A stretch of 64,000 nt of DNA. Origin: Mesonia sp. HuA40 (GTDB lineage Bacteria > Bacteroidota > Bacteroidia > Flavobacteriales > Flavobacteriaceae). The notes beneath the pieces were generated by a model. That model was not told the DNA's origin. It saw only the letters and a program-made list of their open reading frames with translations, and made no database searches. Positions 1 through 8,897 of the stretch are shown in pieces. Position numbers and translations under genes: made by a program. Within the stretch, counting starts at the first letter, position 1. Each line of letters opens with the position of its first letter. The DNA is taken from assembly GCF_008017835.1 (NCBI RefSeq), contig NZ_VRLT01000029.1, positions 124,001 through 188,000 on the forward strand, read 5' to 3'.

Positions 1-289
1 CGGCAATAAATCCATTTACTGGAGTCGCCTGCTGTAAGCTTTCAATTAGTTCACGCTTTCGCGGAATTTCTTGATGGTTGCCAATATAATTTTGCAACAA
101 AACATAGCTGTAATATTCTACATCATTGGCAATAATTTGTTTTACCAAAGGTTTAAAGCTACGTCCTACCCTTCCTGTACCCGCAAACAAATCGCAGAGT
201 ATCATATCATCTATTGCTCCTTCAACTGTATTTTTAACCTGCTCTACAATCCAGGCTGAGAGTCTATTTTTAGAACCGATGTAATTCAC
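1..289 (-). CDS. D12-class N6-adenine DNA methyltransferase, 5' part only
   Basis: Partial gene: the coding strand runs off the left edge after 96 codons. The N-terminus reads NYIGSKNRL, the usual opening of D12/Dam-like adenine methyltransferases; residues 33-42 (DLFAGTGRVG) are the AdoMet-binding motif I and NDVEYYSY follows about 15 residues later. The enzyme would methylate adenine in a short DNA target. The start must be GTG at 287-289, because the only nearby ATG (291-293) is in another frame and an in-frame stop lies two codons upstream of the GTG. No partner endonuclease is visible next to it, so it may be an orphan methylase or half of a restriction-modification pair lying further left. 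Confidence 0.85.
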   Translation of the reverse strand, partial: MNYIGSKNRLSAWIVEQVKNTVEGAIDDMILCDLFAGTGRVGRSFKPLVKQIIANDVEYYSYVLLQNYIGNHQEIPRKRELIESLQQATPVNGFIA

Positions 290-848
290 GCATCAAAAAT
301 TTAAATGCAAAAATACCCGATCAATTCTAAAACTTGGGTTTAAACCAAAATTTGTTTTGTTTAATCTTAATTTAATGCCCAACCTAGTTCAAATTCAGAA
401 TCTAATTATATAACTAATTGTAGCTGAACTATTTTCTTCAAATTGAATTTTTTCCATTTTTTGTTTGAGGAAACTGCTTGAATTACCAAATAATGGTATG
501 ATTGCTATTTTGTTGGATATTTAAAGCCAGCAGACAACATACCAACTACTAAGAAAACCCGTACTGAGTCCACAGTGAGTCTACCATGAGTCCACTAAAT
601 AGTGGAGAAAGGTACATTCGCCATAGATTCAATATAGAATGAGGCTTGCGCCAGTACGCTTTAGTATTGGTTTGACTGGGAGTATGTATATTTAAACACT
701 AAAGTAGTAATACAGATGCTTCAGATATTTTTTTGTTAGTAAGAAAACAGCATTACTATGGTAAGGGTTGGCAGGTTACTCGCTGTAAAACCAAATTCGG
801 TAAGCGCTACACTCTATCTATCCATTGAGCTATAGCCTATTGGATAGT
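290..848. other. Gene-free stretch with short repeats and a tRNA-like remnant
   Basis: I see no convincing gene here. It contains three tandem 11 bp units at 565-597 (consensus TGAGTCYACNN), the last of which runs into a perfect inverted repeat TCCACT-AAAT-AGTGGA at 591-606. On the minus strand, about 780-840, the sequence AGCTCAATGGATAGA resembles the D-arm of a tRNA, but no full cloverleaf can be drawn. A 44-codon plus-strand open stretch (703-837) without a start codon overlaps it. The mix looks like a decayed insertion site rather than a promoter region. Confidence 0.45.
565..597. repeat. Three tandem 11 bp repeats
   Basis: TGAGTCCACAG, TGAGTCTACCA and TGAGTCCACTA lie head to tail, about one helical turn apart. 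The third unit overlaps the left arm of the inverted repeat at 591-606. Such phased repeats can be protein-binding sites; function here is unknown. Confidence 0.6.
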
Positions 849-1484
849 TTATGCCGTAACCCAAATAATATCTGACCAAGCTTTATGATTTTCCAGCTCT
901 ACCAATACTAAGTTCTCTTTTGAGAATGTACTTAAGTACTTAAAAACTGCTTTTTTAAGTTTAGGTAAATCAGCTTTGAGTTTCCAGTGTTCACCATCTT
1001 GATTATGCACTACTATAAACAATCGGTTGGCAAGATGTTTTCGCTGTTGCTGACTTTGATTTTGGTACAGCCAATAAATTAAATCTGCTTTATGCTTTTG
1101 GGCGTAATACAAGGTTGATTTGTATTTTTTAGGAAAAATACTGGTTTTGTGGTCAAAATCTATTCCGTAAAGGCTAAAATCGACCAATCTGTTTTTGTGA
1201 TTTAATGCTGGAACTACAAATTCTGATTGGCAAAATAAGCGTTCTACTAGCATTGCACTCCAGAAATTATACCAGCGATTAGCGGCGTAGTAAAACAACT
1301 CGCGCTTATCCACCTCATAAGCGTCTACACTAAGTTTTATAAGCTCTATAAGCTCCTGCCAAACTGGTGTTTTATAAATAAAATTGGTCATGGCGTCCCA
1401 CTGGTCATTTTGTTTGCGTAACCACTGGTAGGGGTAATCCCATCGATTTTTTAACTGCTCGGCAACGAAAGCCTCGTCGATCAT
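849..1484 (-). CDS. Hypothetical protein, 211 aa, possible PD-(D/E)XK fold
   Basis: I do not recognise this protein. It is soluble in appearance, rich in Trp/Tyr and charged residues, with no signal peptide or membrane segment. Around residues 99-114 it carries a stretch LVDFSLYGIDFDHKTS whose spacing (Asp ... Asp-x-Lys after two short beta-like hydrophobic runs) is reminiscent of PD-(D/E)XK nuclease-fold proteins; this is only inference. Its start codon overlaps the stop codon of the DUF6427 gene upstream (4 bp, 1481-1484), so the two are translationally coupled and probably co-transcribed. Confidence 0.7.
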   Translation of the reverse strand: MIDEAFVAEQLKNRWDYPYQWLRKQNDQWDAMTNFIYKTPVWQELIELIKLSVDAYEVDKRELFYYAANRWYNFWSAMLVERLFCQSEFVVPALNHKNRLVDFSLYGIDFDHKTSIFPKKYKSTLYYAQKHKADLIYWLYQNQSQQQRKHLANRLFIVVHNQDGEHWKLKADLPKLKKAVFKYLSTFSKENLVLVELENHKAWSDIIWVTA

Positions 1485-2401
1485 ATTAAGAAATTATAAG
1501 CCAAGCCTAATATAGTTAAAAAAAGGAGCACACTTTCACTTTTCCACTTGGTTTTTGTTTGGGTAACCCAAATTGATGCCATTAAAACCAAGGGTAAAAA
1601 CAAATAGATAAAATTCTGGATAAGAAATTGCTCTTGGAAAACCGCCATAAATCCACCAAACATCAAAAGCAATAAGACCAATCGATAATATATTTTTTGA
1701 CTACTCTGACTCTTCTGTATGGCAGCCAGCAGACCAAAAAATCCTAGCAATAGTAAAAAACCCATCAAACCTAGTGGGAAGATAAAGTTTAAATCATTAT
1801 TCCAATCAAAATTGATAGTCCATTCAGGCCACAATAGCAATCGGGTATCATCATACCCCAATAAAGAAATGGCCATTACAATTAGCCAGACTGCTAAGCA
1901 AGCCAAGATTGGAATAAAATAATGGGTAATTTGGTTGGGACTAAAAAACAGAATACTCAAATAAGCAAAAAGTAAATAAATATAAAGCTGTGGATTAAAA
2001 GTTGCCGCAATAACTAGAAAAAATGAAAGGTCAAATAGCTTTTTACCAAAATGCTGCACATCTTGCATGCCAAATAAAATACGTAAAGCAATCATCCAAA
2101 AACCATAAGCCAGTAAAGCTTGATGATCGTTAAAGATGGGATAAAAACAGATTATACCAAGTACAAAAATAAGCACGGCGTAGGTGTTCTTTTGTGCAAA
2201 TGCTTTGGTTTTCACCACTGCATTCAGGTATAAAAAAGCAACTACCAACCCTAAAAAACCAACTACTGGCAATAAATAGTTCAGCCAGGTTTGGCTTCCC
2301 TCTACTTCAATTTTTTGTACTGCCAAATATTGCACCAAAAGCAACACCAATAAAACCAGAAAGTTTATAGGTTTAGAATTTTTAAAAAAGCTTGTTAACA
2401 T
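1481..2401 (-). CDS. DUF6427-family polytopic membrane protein
   Basis: A 306 aa integral membrane protein with about ten hydrophobic segments spread over its whole length (for instance residues 12-30, 42-65, 74-92 and 195-228) and short loops. It matches my memory of the flavobacterial DUF6427 family, which is usually found beside DUF6341 and purD, as it is here. No catalytic motif is visible and the function of the family is not known to me. It diverges from the DUF6341 gene and overlaps the next gene downstream by 4 bp. Confidence 0.8.
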   Translation of the reverse strand: MLTSFFKNSKPINFLVLLVLLLVQYLAVQKIEVEGSQTWLNYLLPVVGFLGLVVAFLYLNAVVKTKAFAQKNTYAVLIFVLGIICFYPIFNDHQALLAYGFWMIALRILFGMQDVQHFGKKLFDLSFFLVIAATFNPQLYIYLLFAYLSILFFSPNQITHYFIPILACLAVWLIVMAISLLGYDDTRLLLWPEWTINFDWNNDLNFIFPLGLMGFLLLLGFFGLLAAIQKSQSSQKIYYRLVLLLLMFGGFMAVFQEQFLIQNFIYLFLPLVLMASIWVTQTKTKWKSESVLLFLTILGLAYNFLI

Positions 2402-2421
2402 GGCTAATTTTAGTACTTTTG
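2392..2421 (+). promoter_or_regulatory. Bacteroidetes-type promoter for the DUF6341 gene
   Basis: TTG at 2392-2394, 19 bp spacer, TACTTTTG at 2414-2421. This matches the TTG-N19-TANNTTTG consensus of Bacteroidetes sigma-ABfr promoters; the start codon follows 26 bp later. The -33 element lies inside the 5' end of the divergent DUF6427 gene. Confidence 0.7.
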
Positions 2422-2447
2422 TATAAAGTAATACAACAATTTTTACG

Positions 2448-2693
2448 ATGAAAGATTTTTTTCAATTTATAGCTTCTTTATTTGAAGACGTATTGTTTCT
2501 TCCTTTTTATGCTTTAGCCGATTTAGAATTAGAAAATTGGTTTTTAGCGAATGGAGTAAACTGGTTATTTGTGCTTATAGCCGCCATGGCCTTTGGTTAC
2601 TGGATGGTACAATTAAAGAAATTTAACCAAAATGATACCGAAGACCGCAGCGTTAAAGCGCATTCCTTTTTAGGAAAAGACGCTCAATATTAA
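2448..2693 (+). CDS. DUF6341-family small membrane protein
   Basis: An 81 aa protein opening with MKDFFQFIASLFEDVLFLPF, an amphipathic segment, then one clear transmembrane helix at about residues 35-54 (VNWLFVLIAAMAFGYWMV) and a charged tail. It resembles the flavobacterial DUF6341 family, which is conserved next to DUF6427 and purD. It has its own promoter at 2392-2421. Its stop codon overlaps that of the convergent purD gene (shared TTAA at 2690-2693), so the two transcripts run into each other. Function unknown. Confidence 0.8.
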   Translation: MKDFFQFIASLFEDVLFLPFYALADLELENWFLANGVNWLFVLIAAMAFGYWMVQLKKFNQNDTEDRSVKAHSFLGKDAQY

Positions 2694-3961
2694 TTGAGGT
2701 CTTTCCCTAAATCTTTTCTATAGTACATCTTATCAAAGTGTATTTTTTGTGCACTTTGGTAAGATTTTTTTAGTGCTGCATCAAAGTTCTCTCCAAATGA
2801 GGTTAAAGCGATCACGCGACCACCATTGGTTTGCAGTTCATCTTTGCTCATTTTAGTGCCGGCGTGAAATACAATTGATTCTTTTACCTCATCAATTCCT
2901 GTAATTACTTTACCTTTTTCATAAGCTTCGGGGTACCCACCTGAAACTAGCATAACCGTAGCTGCTGTATCTGGGTTCACCTCTAATTCAATATCTTTTA
3001 ATTCTTGCTTAGCGGCAGCCTCCAACAACTCAACAAGATCTGTGTTTATTCGGGGGAGTACCACTTCGGTTTCGGGATCACCCATACGCACATTATATTC
3101 AATTACAAAAGGCTCATCTCCTACTTTAATTAATCCTATAAAAATAAAGCCCGTATAGGCTATATCTTCTTTCTTAATTCCTTCTACCGTTGGTTTTACG
3201 ATACGCTCTTCTATTTTTTGCATAAAAGTATCATCGGCAAAAGGAACAGGAGAAATAGCTCCCATGCCTCCGGTATTAAGACCGGTGTCTCCTTCTCCAA
3301 TACGCTTATAGTCTTTTGCAGTAGGCAATATTTTATAATCTTTACCATCAGTCAAAACAAACACACTTAACTCTATTCCCGACAGAAATTCTTCGATAAC
3401 CACGGTTTCACTGGCTTGCCCAAACTTACCACTTAACATGTGCTCTAGTTCATCTTGAGCGTCTTGCAAATCGTCTAAAATCAATACTCCTTTACCAGCC
3501 GCTAATCCATCTGCTTTTAAAACATAGGGCGCATCTAATTCGGTTAAAAACTGCTTCCCTGCTTCCAGGCTTTCACTTGTAAAGCTTTGGTAAGCTGCGG
3601 TGGGTATATTATGCATAGCCATAAACTCTTTGGCTCGCTCTTTACTCCCCTCCAATAGAGCTCCTTTTTTTGACGGCCCCACAAAAAGAATATTGCTCAA
3701 AGCCGCATCTTCTTTAAAGAAGTCATAAATACCATTTACCAATGGGTCTTCTGGTCCAACAACGACCAACTGAATGTCTTTGCTTAAAACCAAATCTTTA
3801 ACTGCCTCAAAATCATTTACATTTAAGGCAACATTGGTAGCAATTTCGGCTGTTCCGGCATTTCCTGGTGCCACGTATAGTTTATCGCATAATTTGCTTT
3901 TTGCTATTTGATATGCAAACGCGTGCTCTCTTCCTCCAGAACCAATTATTAAAATATTCAT
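2690..3961 (-). CDS. purD: Phosphoribosylamine--glycine ligase
   Basis: GAR synthetase, second step of de novo purine synthesis: ATP-dependent ligation of glycine to 5-phosphoribosylamine in the cytoplasm. The protein (423 aa, normal length) opens with MNILIIGSGGREHAFA, the N-domain signature; an ATP-grasp domain follows with LKADGLAAGKGV near residue 148 and EFLSGIELSVF; the family signature MGDPETEVVLPRI is near residue 290. I chose the ATG at 3959-3961 over one nine codons upstream because it starts the conserved motif. A TATTTTTG -7 box lies at 3986-3993. It stands alone, convergent with the DUF6341 gene. Confidence 0.97.
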   Translation of the reverse strand: MNILIIGSGGREHAFAYQIAKSKLCDKLYVAPGNAGTAEIATNVALNVNDFEAVKDLVLSKDIQLVVVGPEDPLVNGIYDFFKEDAALSNILFVGPSKKGALLEGSKERAKEFMAMHNIPTAAYQSFTSESLEAGKQFLTELDAPYVLKADGLAAGKGVLILDDLQDAQDELEHMLSGKFGQASETVVIEEFLSGIELSVFVLTDGKDYKILPTAKDYKRIGEGDTGLNTGGMGAISPVPFADDTFMQKIEERIVKPTVEGIKKEDIAYTGFIFIGLIKVGDEPFVIEYNVRMGDPETEVVLPRINTDLVELLEAAAKQELKDIELEVNPDTAATVMLVSGGYPEAYEKGKVITGIDEVKESIVFHAGTKMSKDELQTNGGRVIALTSFGENFDAALKKSYQSAQKIHFDKMYYRKDLGKDLN

Positions 3962-3985
3962 TTTGTTTGTTTTTGTGTGTGGCAT

Positions 3986-3993
3986 CAAAAATA
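3986..3993 (-). promoter_or_regulatory. -7 promoter element of purD
   Basis: The minus strand reads TATTTTTG, a perfect TANNTTTG element 24 bp before the purD ATG. It overlaps the upstream alternative start codon (3986-3988), which supports the downstream start. No clear -33 TTG. Confidence 0.45.
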
Positions 3994-4040
3994 ATTGTTT
4001 GTAAATTGACGCCCTAATGTTTTTCTAAAAAATAAGTAGT

Positions 4041-5348
4041 TTGAACTGGTTTGACACCATATTAAAAGTTAAAGGATTTCCAATTGAGCAAGCTCAAAAA
4101 CACTTAAATTATATTCAGTCTATACCAGAAGAAAAGTACGAATCATTCCTTGAAAAGCAAAAACAAGCTATTTTAAAGCATCATTTACAACATACTCCTT
4201 TTTATCAAGAACACACTGCTAGGCACAAGATAAATCGATGGGAAGACATACCTATTTTAACCAAAGCCGATTTACAGCGCCCACTAAAAGAACGACTTAG
4301 CACAGCCTATACTACTAAAAACGTGTATATCAATAAAACCTCAGGATCTAGTGGCCATCCCTTTGTTTTTGCTAAAGATAAATTTTGTCATGCTATGACT
4401 TGGGCAATTATTTTTAATCGTTTTGGTTGGTTTGGTCTAGATTTTAATACTTCGTTACAAGCACGTTTTTATGGTATACCTTTAGAGAAAATGGGATATT
4501 ATAAAGAGCGTATTAAAGACAAGTTTGCCAATCGGTACCGCTTTACTATTTTCGATTTAAACGATGAAAAGCTTGCTGAATTTCTTGCAAAGTTTTACAA
4601 CAAAGCATTTGATTATATTAACGGTTATACCAGCTCTATCGAGCTTTTTGCAAAATACCTAGCAAAAAAAAATATCGTATTAAAAAAGGTTTGTCCCAGT
4701 TTAAAAGTGTGCATTGTTACCAGTGAAATGCTTTTTCCCGAAACCAAGCAATTACTGGAGAATCAATTTGGTGTACCCGTAGTGAACGAATATGGTGCTA
4801 GCGAACTCGATTTAATAGCTTTTCAAAACCAGCAGACACAATGGGTGTTAAACACCGAAACGCTGTATGTTGAAATTGTAGATGAAAATGGTGCCATTTT
4901 ACCTCCAGGCCAAGAAGGACGCATTATTGTAAGTTCATTATTCAATAAGGCCCATCCGTTCATCAGGTACGATTTAGGCGATATTGGTGTGCTTTCACCA
5001 AATAGCAATGCTAAAAAAGCTTATTTAGAACGTCTAGTAGGACGAACAAATGATATTGCCCGTTTGCCAAGTGGTAAAGTGGTACCTGGACTCACATTTT
5101 ATTACGTAACCAAAAGTATAATTGAAGACGATACCAATGTAAAAGAATTTGTTATACAACAAACCCAGCCCGACACCTTTGAAATTACCTATGCCGCTGT
5201 TGCGGATATTTCTATTGAGAAACAAAATCAAATCAAGAAAGCCGTCGAAAAATACTTGGAAAAAGGACTGCGCCTTAATTTAAAACGCGTACCATTCTTA
5301 AAACGAAAAAAAAGCGGCAAATTAAAGCAATTTGAATCTTTGGTATGA
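4041..5348 (+). CDS. CapK-like phenylacetate-CoA ligase family protein
   Basis: An adenylate-forming enzyme of the PaaK/CapK type, 435 aa. Visible motifs are the phosphate-binding loop NKTSGSSGHPF (about residues 98-108), NEYGASELDL (about 249-258) and FIRYDLGDIG (about 309-318), in the order of ANL-superfamily enzymes. CapK-type proteins are common in capsule and exopolysaccharide loci, where they are thought to activate a carboxylic acid for attachment to a sugar; the substrate here cannot be read. The only plausible start is TTG at 4041, since MNWFDTILKVKGFP is the conserved beginning and no ATG precedes it. It overlaps the next gene by ATGA (5345-5348). Confidence 0.88.
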   Translation: MNWFDTILKVKGFPIEQAQKHLNYIQSIPEEKYESFLEKQKQAILKHHLQHTPFYQEHTARHKINRWEDIPILTKADLQRPLKERLSTAYTTKNVYINKTSGSSGHPFVFAKDKFCHAMTWAIIFNRFGWFGLDFNTSLQARFYGIPLEKMGYYKERIKDKFANRYRFTIFDLNDEKLAEFLAKFYNKAFDYINGYTSSIELFAKYLAKKNIVLKKVCPSLKVCIVTSEMLFPETKQLLENQFGVPVVNEYGASELDLIAFQNQQTQWVLNTETLYVEIVDENGAILPPGQEGRIIVSSLFNKAHPFIRYDLGDIGVLSPNSNAKKAYLERLVGRTNDIARLPSGKVVPGLTFYYVTKSIIEDDTNVKEFVIQQTQPDTFEITYAAVADISIEKQNQIKKAVEKYLEKGLRLNLKRVPFLKRKKSGKLKQFESLV

Positions 5349-6511
5349 AAGCAATAACCCTTATTACCAATTATTTTCCGCCAGAAACTGGCGCGGCTTC
5401 CAATCGGATAGCTCAACTGGCTCTCGGGCTTCAAAAAAGAGGCTATTCGGTACGGGTTATTTGTCCGCTTCCTAATTATCCAAAAGGCAGAATCTTCGAA
5501 GGTTATAGAGGAAAATTAATGCACATCGAGCATTTTGAAGGTATCCCAGTTACCCGATTGTATATTTTCCCGAGCAATTCCAACCAAAAGTTTAAACGGC
5601 TTTTCGCTATGCTTTCTTTTTCATTTAGCTTAGGGGTTTATAGGCTTCTACATTCAAGAAAGTTTGCAGAAAAGATTATTATTCAAAGTCCGCCGCTGAT
5701 TCTATCGGCATCGGCATTGTTTTTCTTTAACCGTAACAAACGCAAATTGATTTTAAATGTTTCTGATCTTTGGCCTAGTGCAGGTCTAGAATTGGGTGCA
5801 CTACAGAAAGGCCGCATGTATGCGTTATTAGAGCGTTTAGAGCGCTATATTTACAAGAAAGCGCACCTGGTTTTAGGGCAATCAAAAGAAATTATTGCGC
5901 GAGTGCTTGAAGTAAACCCAAAACAGCAAACCTTTTTGTACCGCAATTTACCACAAGCTAGTCGGTTGAATTTTGATAGCGATGAATCGGATGTCGAACA
6001 ACCCATAAAACTTGTTTATGCGGGATTGTTAGGAATTGCACAAGGCATTGTAAAACTTTGCGAAAATATAGAGCTGGGTAATCACGAATTGCATATTTAT
6101 GGTGGAGGTGCAGAGCAGCAGGCCTTGCAAGATTATTTAAAAAATAGCGAGAAACCTATCTTTTACCACGGTGAAGTATCTCGCAAGCATTTGTTAAAGC
6201 AACTTGGCAGTTATGATTTAGCCATTGTGCCGCTTACCCGTGCCATTTATGGCTCTACGCCTAGTAAAATTTATGAAATGGCATTAGGCGGTCTACCTAT
6301 GCTTTATTTTGCAGGTGGCGAAGGAGAGCAGGTGATGCAAGACTATGAATTGGGTTATGTGGTTGAGCCGGGAGACTTTCAAGCATTAAATCGCTTACTT
6401 GTAGATTTAAAAAAGAATGAGCTTAAACAAATGAGTGAAAAAATCCGCGAAAGCGCCGCTCAGCATTTTAACCTAGACCTTCAACTAGATGCGCTAGTTC
6501 AACTATTATAA
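5345..6511 (+). CDS. Family 4 glycosyltransferase (WbuB-like)
   Basis: A 388 aa GT-B enzyme. The N-terminal domain opens with TNYFPPETGAASNRI, typical of WbuB-type glycosyltransferases that use UDP-activated amino sugars; the C-terminal domain carries IYGGGAEQQALQDYL and then LTRAIYGSTPSKIYEMALGG, with the Glu of the E-x7-E-like nucleotide-sugar-binding region in KIYEMA. It probably adds a sugar to a lipid-linked polysaccharide intermediate at the cytoplasmic face. Translationally coupled to the CapK-like gene and convergent with the initiating transferase 6 bp away. Confidence 0.9.
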   Translation: MKAITLITNYFPPETGAASNRIAQLALGLQKRGYSVRVICPLPNYPKGRIFEGYRGKLMHIEHFEGIPVTRLYIFPSNSNQKFKRLFAMLSFSFSLGVYRLLHSRKFAEKIIIQSPPLILSASALFFFNRNKRKLILNVSDLWPSAGLELGALQKGRMYALLERLERYIYKKAHLVLGQSKEIIARVLEVNPKQQTFLYRNLPQASRLNFDSDESDVEQPIKLVYAGLLGIAQGIVKLCENIELGNHELHIYGGGAEQQALQDYLKNSEKPIFYHGEVSRKHLLKQLGSYDLAIVPLTRAIYGSTPSKIYEMALGGLPMLYFAGGEGEQVMQDYELGYVVEPGDFQALNRLLVDLKKNELKQMSEKIRESAAQHFNLDLQLDALVQLL

Positions 6512-6517
6512 GATTAT

Positions 6518-7870
6518 TTAGTAGGCTTTATCTTCCCCCCGAATAGCGTTATATACCGTTTGAAAAATAATCTTAAGATCTAATAAAAGTGACCAATTTT
6601 CTAGATAAAAAATATCATATCTCACACGGTTAATGATATCGTTCTCGGTTTCTACTTCACCTCTAAAACCACTGGTTTGGGCCAAGCCTGTTATTCCTGG
6701 TTTTATAAAGTGTCTCACCATAAACTTGTCTATTCGTTCTGCATACATATGCGTATGGCTTACCATGTGCGGACGTGGTCCCACTACAGACATATCGCCT
6801 AAAAGCACATTGTAGAACTGGGGCAATTCATCCATACTGGTTTTTCGTAAAAACTTACCTATTTTCGTAATGCGTTTATCACCGCGTTTTACCTGATGTA
6901 AATCGGCTTGCGGATTTTCGCGCATCGACCTGAATTTATAACAGTTAAACTCTTTATAGTTAAGTCCGTTGCGTTTTTGCCTAAAAAACACTGGCCCTTT
7001 TGAGCCTAACTTGATAAAAATGGCTAAAATAGGTGTTAACCAAGACAGTAAAAAAACAATTACGAAAAGAGAAAAAACAATATCGAAAATACGTTTTAAA
7101 AGCTGGTTAAAAGGCTCTTGTAATGGAATGTCACGTAACGACAAGATGGGCAAATACCCATAATAATCCATTTTTAATTGACGGGTATAAACGTCTTTAT
7201 TATCGGGTAAAAATTTTAGCTGTTTTAAATTGTTATCGGCAAAATCTATCAACTCATTGATTTGTTGGTTACTCAAAGAGGTTACCGAACAGTAAATCTC
7301 ATCGATCTTATTGTCGATAATGAATTTTAAGCATTTTTCAAACGAGCTGTCTTTTTCTTGAATAGCTAGAAGCCCTTTACAATGGTAGCCATAAGAAGGA
7401 TTGGAGGTAAAGAATTTCTTTAAGGCTTGTGTATGCTTATTTTCACCAAGAATTACAGTGGTTCTATAATTGCCACCTAAAAATTTTCGGTAACGTTTAA
7501 GCAAGTAAAAAACCAGTAATTTTACGCTAATGATACTAAGATATAAGCAAGCTAGATACTCAAAAATTATCGTTCTTGGTCTGGATAGGTCTTCAAAAAA
7601 ACCAAAAAAGGAAAAAACAATTAGAGAAAATAAACCAATTTGCACCAATGATTTGGAGAGTATTCGAAAACCCTTTGTAAAACGGTAGACTTCATAAAAA
7701 CCTGTATTTACAGATAATAGTAGCCACCCCACCGAAACAAAAAGCGTAAAGTTTAAAAAATCAATCGCTTGAAATTTAAAAATCAAGGCAAAGACCAAAA
7801 TAAACCCCACATCGATAATATAGGTTAGTGGCCTTAAATAAGGTGAATATCTGCCTTGCCTTTTATTCAT
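6518..7870 (-). CDS. Initiating sugar-phosphate transferase (WcaJ/WbaP-like)
   Basis: An exopolysaccharide polyprenyl glycosylphosphotransferase, 450 aa. Four hydrophobic segments occupy roughly residues 13-120, followed by a Rossmann-like middle domain (about 135-240), another membrane segment (about 265-290), and the bacterial sugar transferase domain with KRIFDIVFS, FFRQKRNG, YKFRSM, DELPQFYNVLLGDMSVVGPRP and KPGITGLAQ. It would transfer a sugar phosphate to undecaprenyl phosphate and so start repeat-unit assembly. It is the last gene of a long minus-strand polysaccharide series and lies 11 bp after the UDP-glucuronate decarboxylase gene. Confidence 0.93.
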   Translation of the reverse strand: MNKRQGRYSPYLRPLTYIIDVGFILVFALIFKFQAIDFLNFTLFVSVGWLLLSVNTGFYEVYRFTKGFRILSKSLVQIGLFSLIVFSFFGFFEDLSRPRTIIFEYLACLYLSIISVKLLVFYLLKRYRKFLGGNYRTTVILGENKHTQALKKFFTSNPSYGYHCKGLLAIQEKDSSFEKCLKFIIDNKIDEIYCSVTSLSNQQINELIDFADNNLKQLKFLPDNKDVYTRQLKMDYYGYLPILSLRDIPLQEPFNQLLKRIFDIVFSLFVIVFLLSWLTPILAIFIKLGSKGPVFFRQKRNGLNYKEFNCYKFRSMRENPQADLHQVKRGDKRITKIGKFLRKTSMDELPQFYNVLLGDMSVVGPRPHMVSHTHMYAERIDKFMVRHFIKPGITGLAQTSGFRGEVETENDIINRVRYDIFYLENWSLLLDLKIIFQTVYNAIRGEDKAY

Positions 7871-7881
7871 TTTTTATGCCT

Positions 7882-8874
7882 TTATTTACGAATATGTTTA
7901 GCAAAATCTTTGTGTTCTTTTTTGGTGAGTTCATCTTGCGACAAACCTTTGAAGAAATCATAGGTAATCTTCATTCCTTCGGCTCGGTTTACCTGTGGTT
8001 CCCAACCTAATATTTTCTTCGCACAGCTTATATCGGGTTGGCGTTGCATGGGATCATCTTGAGGTAATTCTTTATAAATTACCTTTTGTTTAGTGCCTGT
8101 GAGTTTTATAATCTCTTCGGCAAAATCTTTAATGCTTATTTCGTGCGGGTTACCAATATTAACCGGATACACATAATCGCTTAGCAACAACCTATAAATT
8201 CCTTCTATTTGATCGCTTACATAGCAAAAAGAACGCGTTTGCGAACCATCGCCAAAAACAGTGAGATCTTCTCCTCGTAGGGCTTGACCAATAAAAGCAG
8301 GAATTACTCTACCATCGTTGAGTCGCATTCGCGGACCATAGGTATTAAATATTCTTACAATACGCGTTTCTAGTCCGTGAAAACGGTGATAAGCCATTGT
8401 GATTGACTCTTGAAAACGCTTGGCTTCGTCATAAACCCCACGCGGACCAATGGTGCTAACATTACCATAATAAGACTCATTTTGCGGATGCACCAACGGG
8501 TCGCCATAAACTTCTGAGGTACTGGCAATTAATATTCTTGCTTTTTTCTCTTTTGCTAAGCCTAATAAATTATGCGTACCCAAAGAACCTACTTTAAGGG
8601 TTTGTATGGGAATTTTAAGGTAATCTATGGGGCTAGCCGGACTAGCAAAGTGTAAAATATAATCTAAGTTTCCCGGTACGTGCACAAACTTGGTAACATC
8701 GTGATGATAAAACTCAAATTGCTCTAAATGAAAAAGGTGTTCTATATTCTTTAGGTCGCCAGTAATCAGGTTATCCATTGCTATGACGTGAAAGCCTTCT
8801 TGGATAAACTTATCGCATAAATGCGAACCTAAAAATCCGGCTGCACCGGTAATTAATACTCTTTGCTTTGGCAT
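7882..8874 (-). CDS. UDP-glucuronate decarboxylase (UDP-xylose synthase)
   Basis: A short-chain dehydrogenase/reductase-type sugar nucleotide enzyme, 330 aa. [10 protein letters not shown] near residue 10 binds [30 protein letters not shown], the catalytic YDEAKR (YxxxK) and [14 protein letters not shown] are hallmarks of the UXS subgroup, which converts UDP-glucuronate to UDP-xylose. The preceding gene, UDP-glucose dehydrogenase, supplies the substrate, so together they form a UDP-GlcA/UDP-Xyl module for the polysaccharide locus. It starts 23 bp after the dehydrogenase gene. Confidence 0.9.
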   Translation of the reverse strand: MPKQRVLITGAAGFLGSHLCDKFIQEGFHVIAMDNLITGDLKNIEHLFHLEQFEFYHHDVTKFVHVPGNLDYILHFASPASPIDYLKIPIQTLKVGSLGTHNLLGLAKEKKARILIASTSEVYGDPLVHPQNESYYGNVSTIGPRGVYDEAKRFQESITMAYHRFHGLETRIVRIFNTYGPRMRLNDGRVIPAFIGQALRGEDLTVFGDGSQTRSFCYVSDQIEGIYRLLLSDYVYPVNIGNPHEISIKDFAEEIIKLTGTKQKVIYKELPQDDPMQRQPDISCAKKILGWEPQVNRAEGMKITYDFFKGLSQDELTKKEHKDFAKHIRK

Positions 8875-8897
8875 AATTGTTTGCTTAAAGGTCTATT

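Noticed and set aside
780-840. tRNA on the minus strand
   Set aside because: Only a D-arm-like piece matches; no consistent acceptor, anticodon and T stems could be paired.
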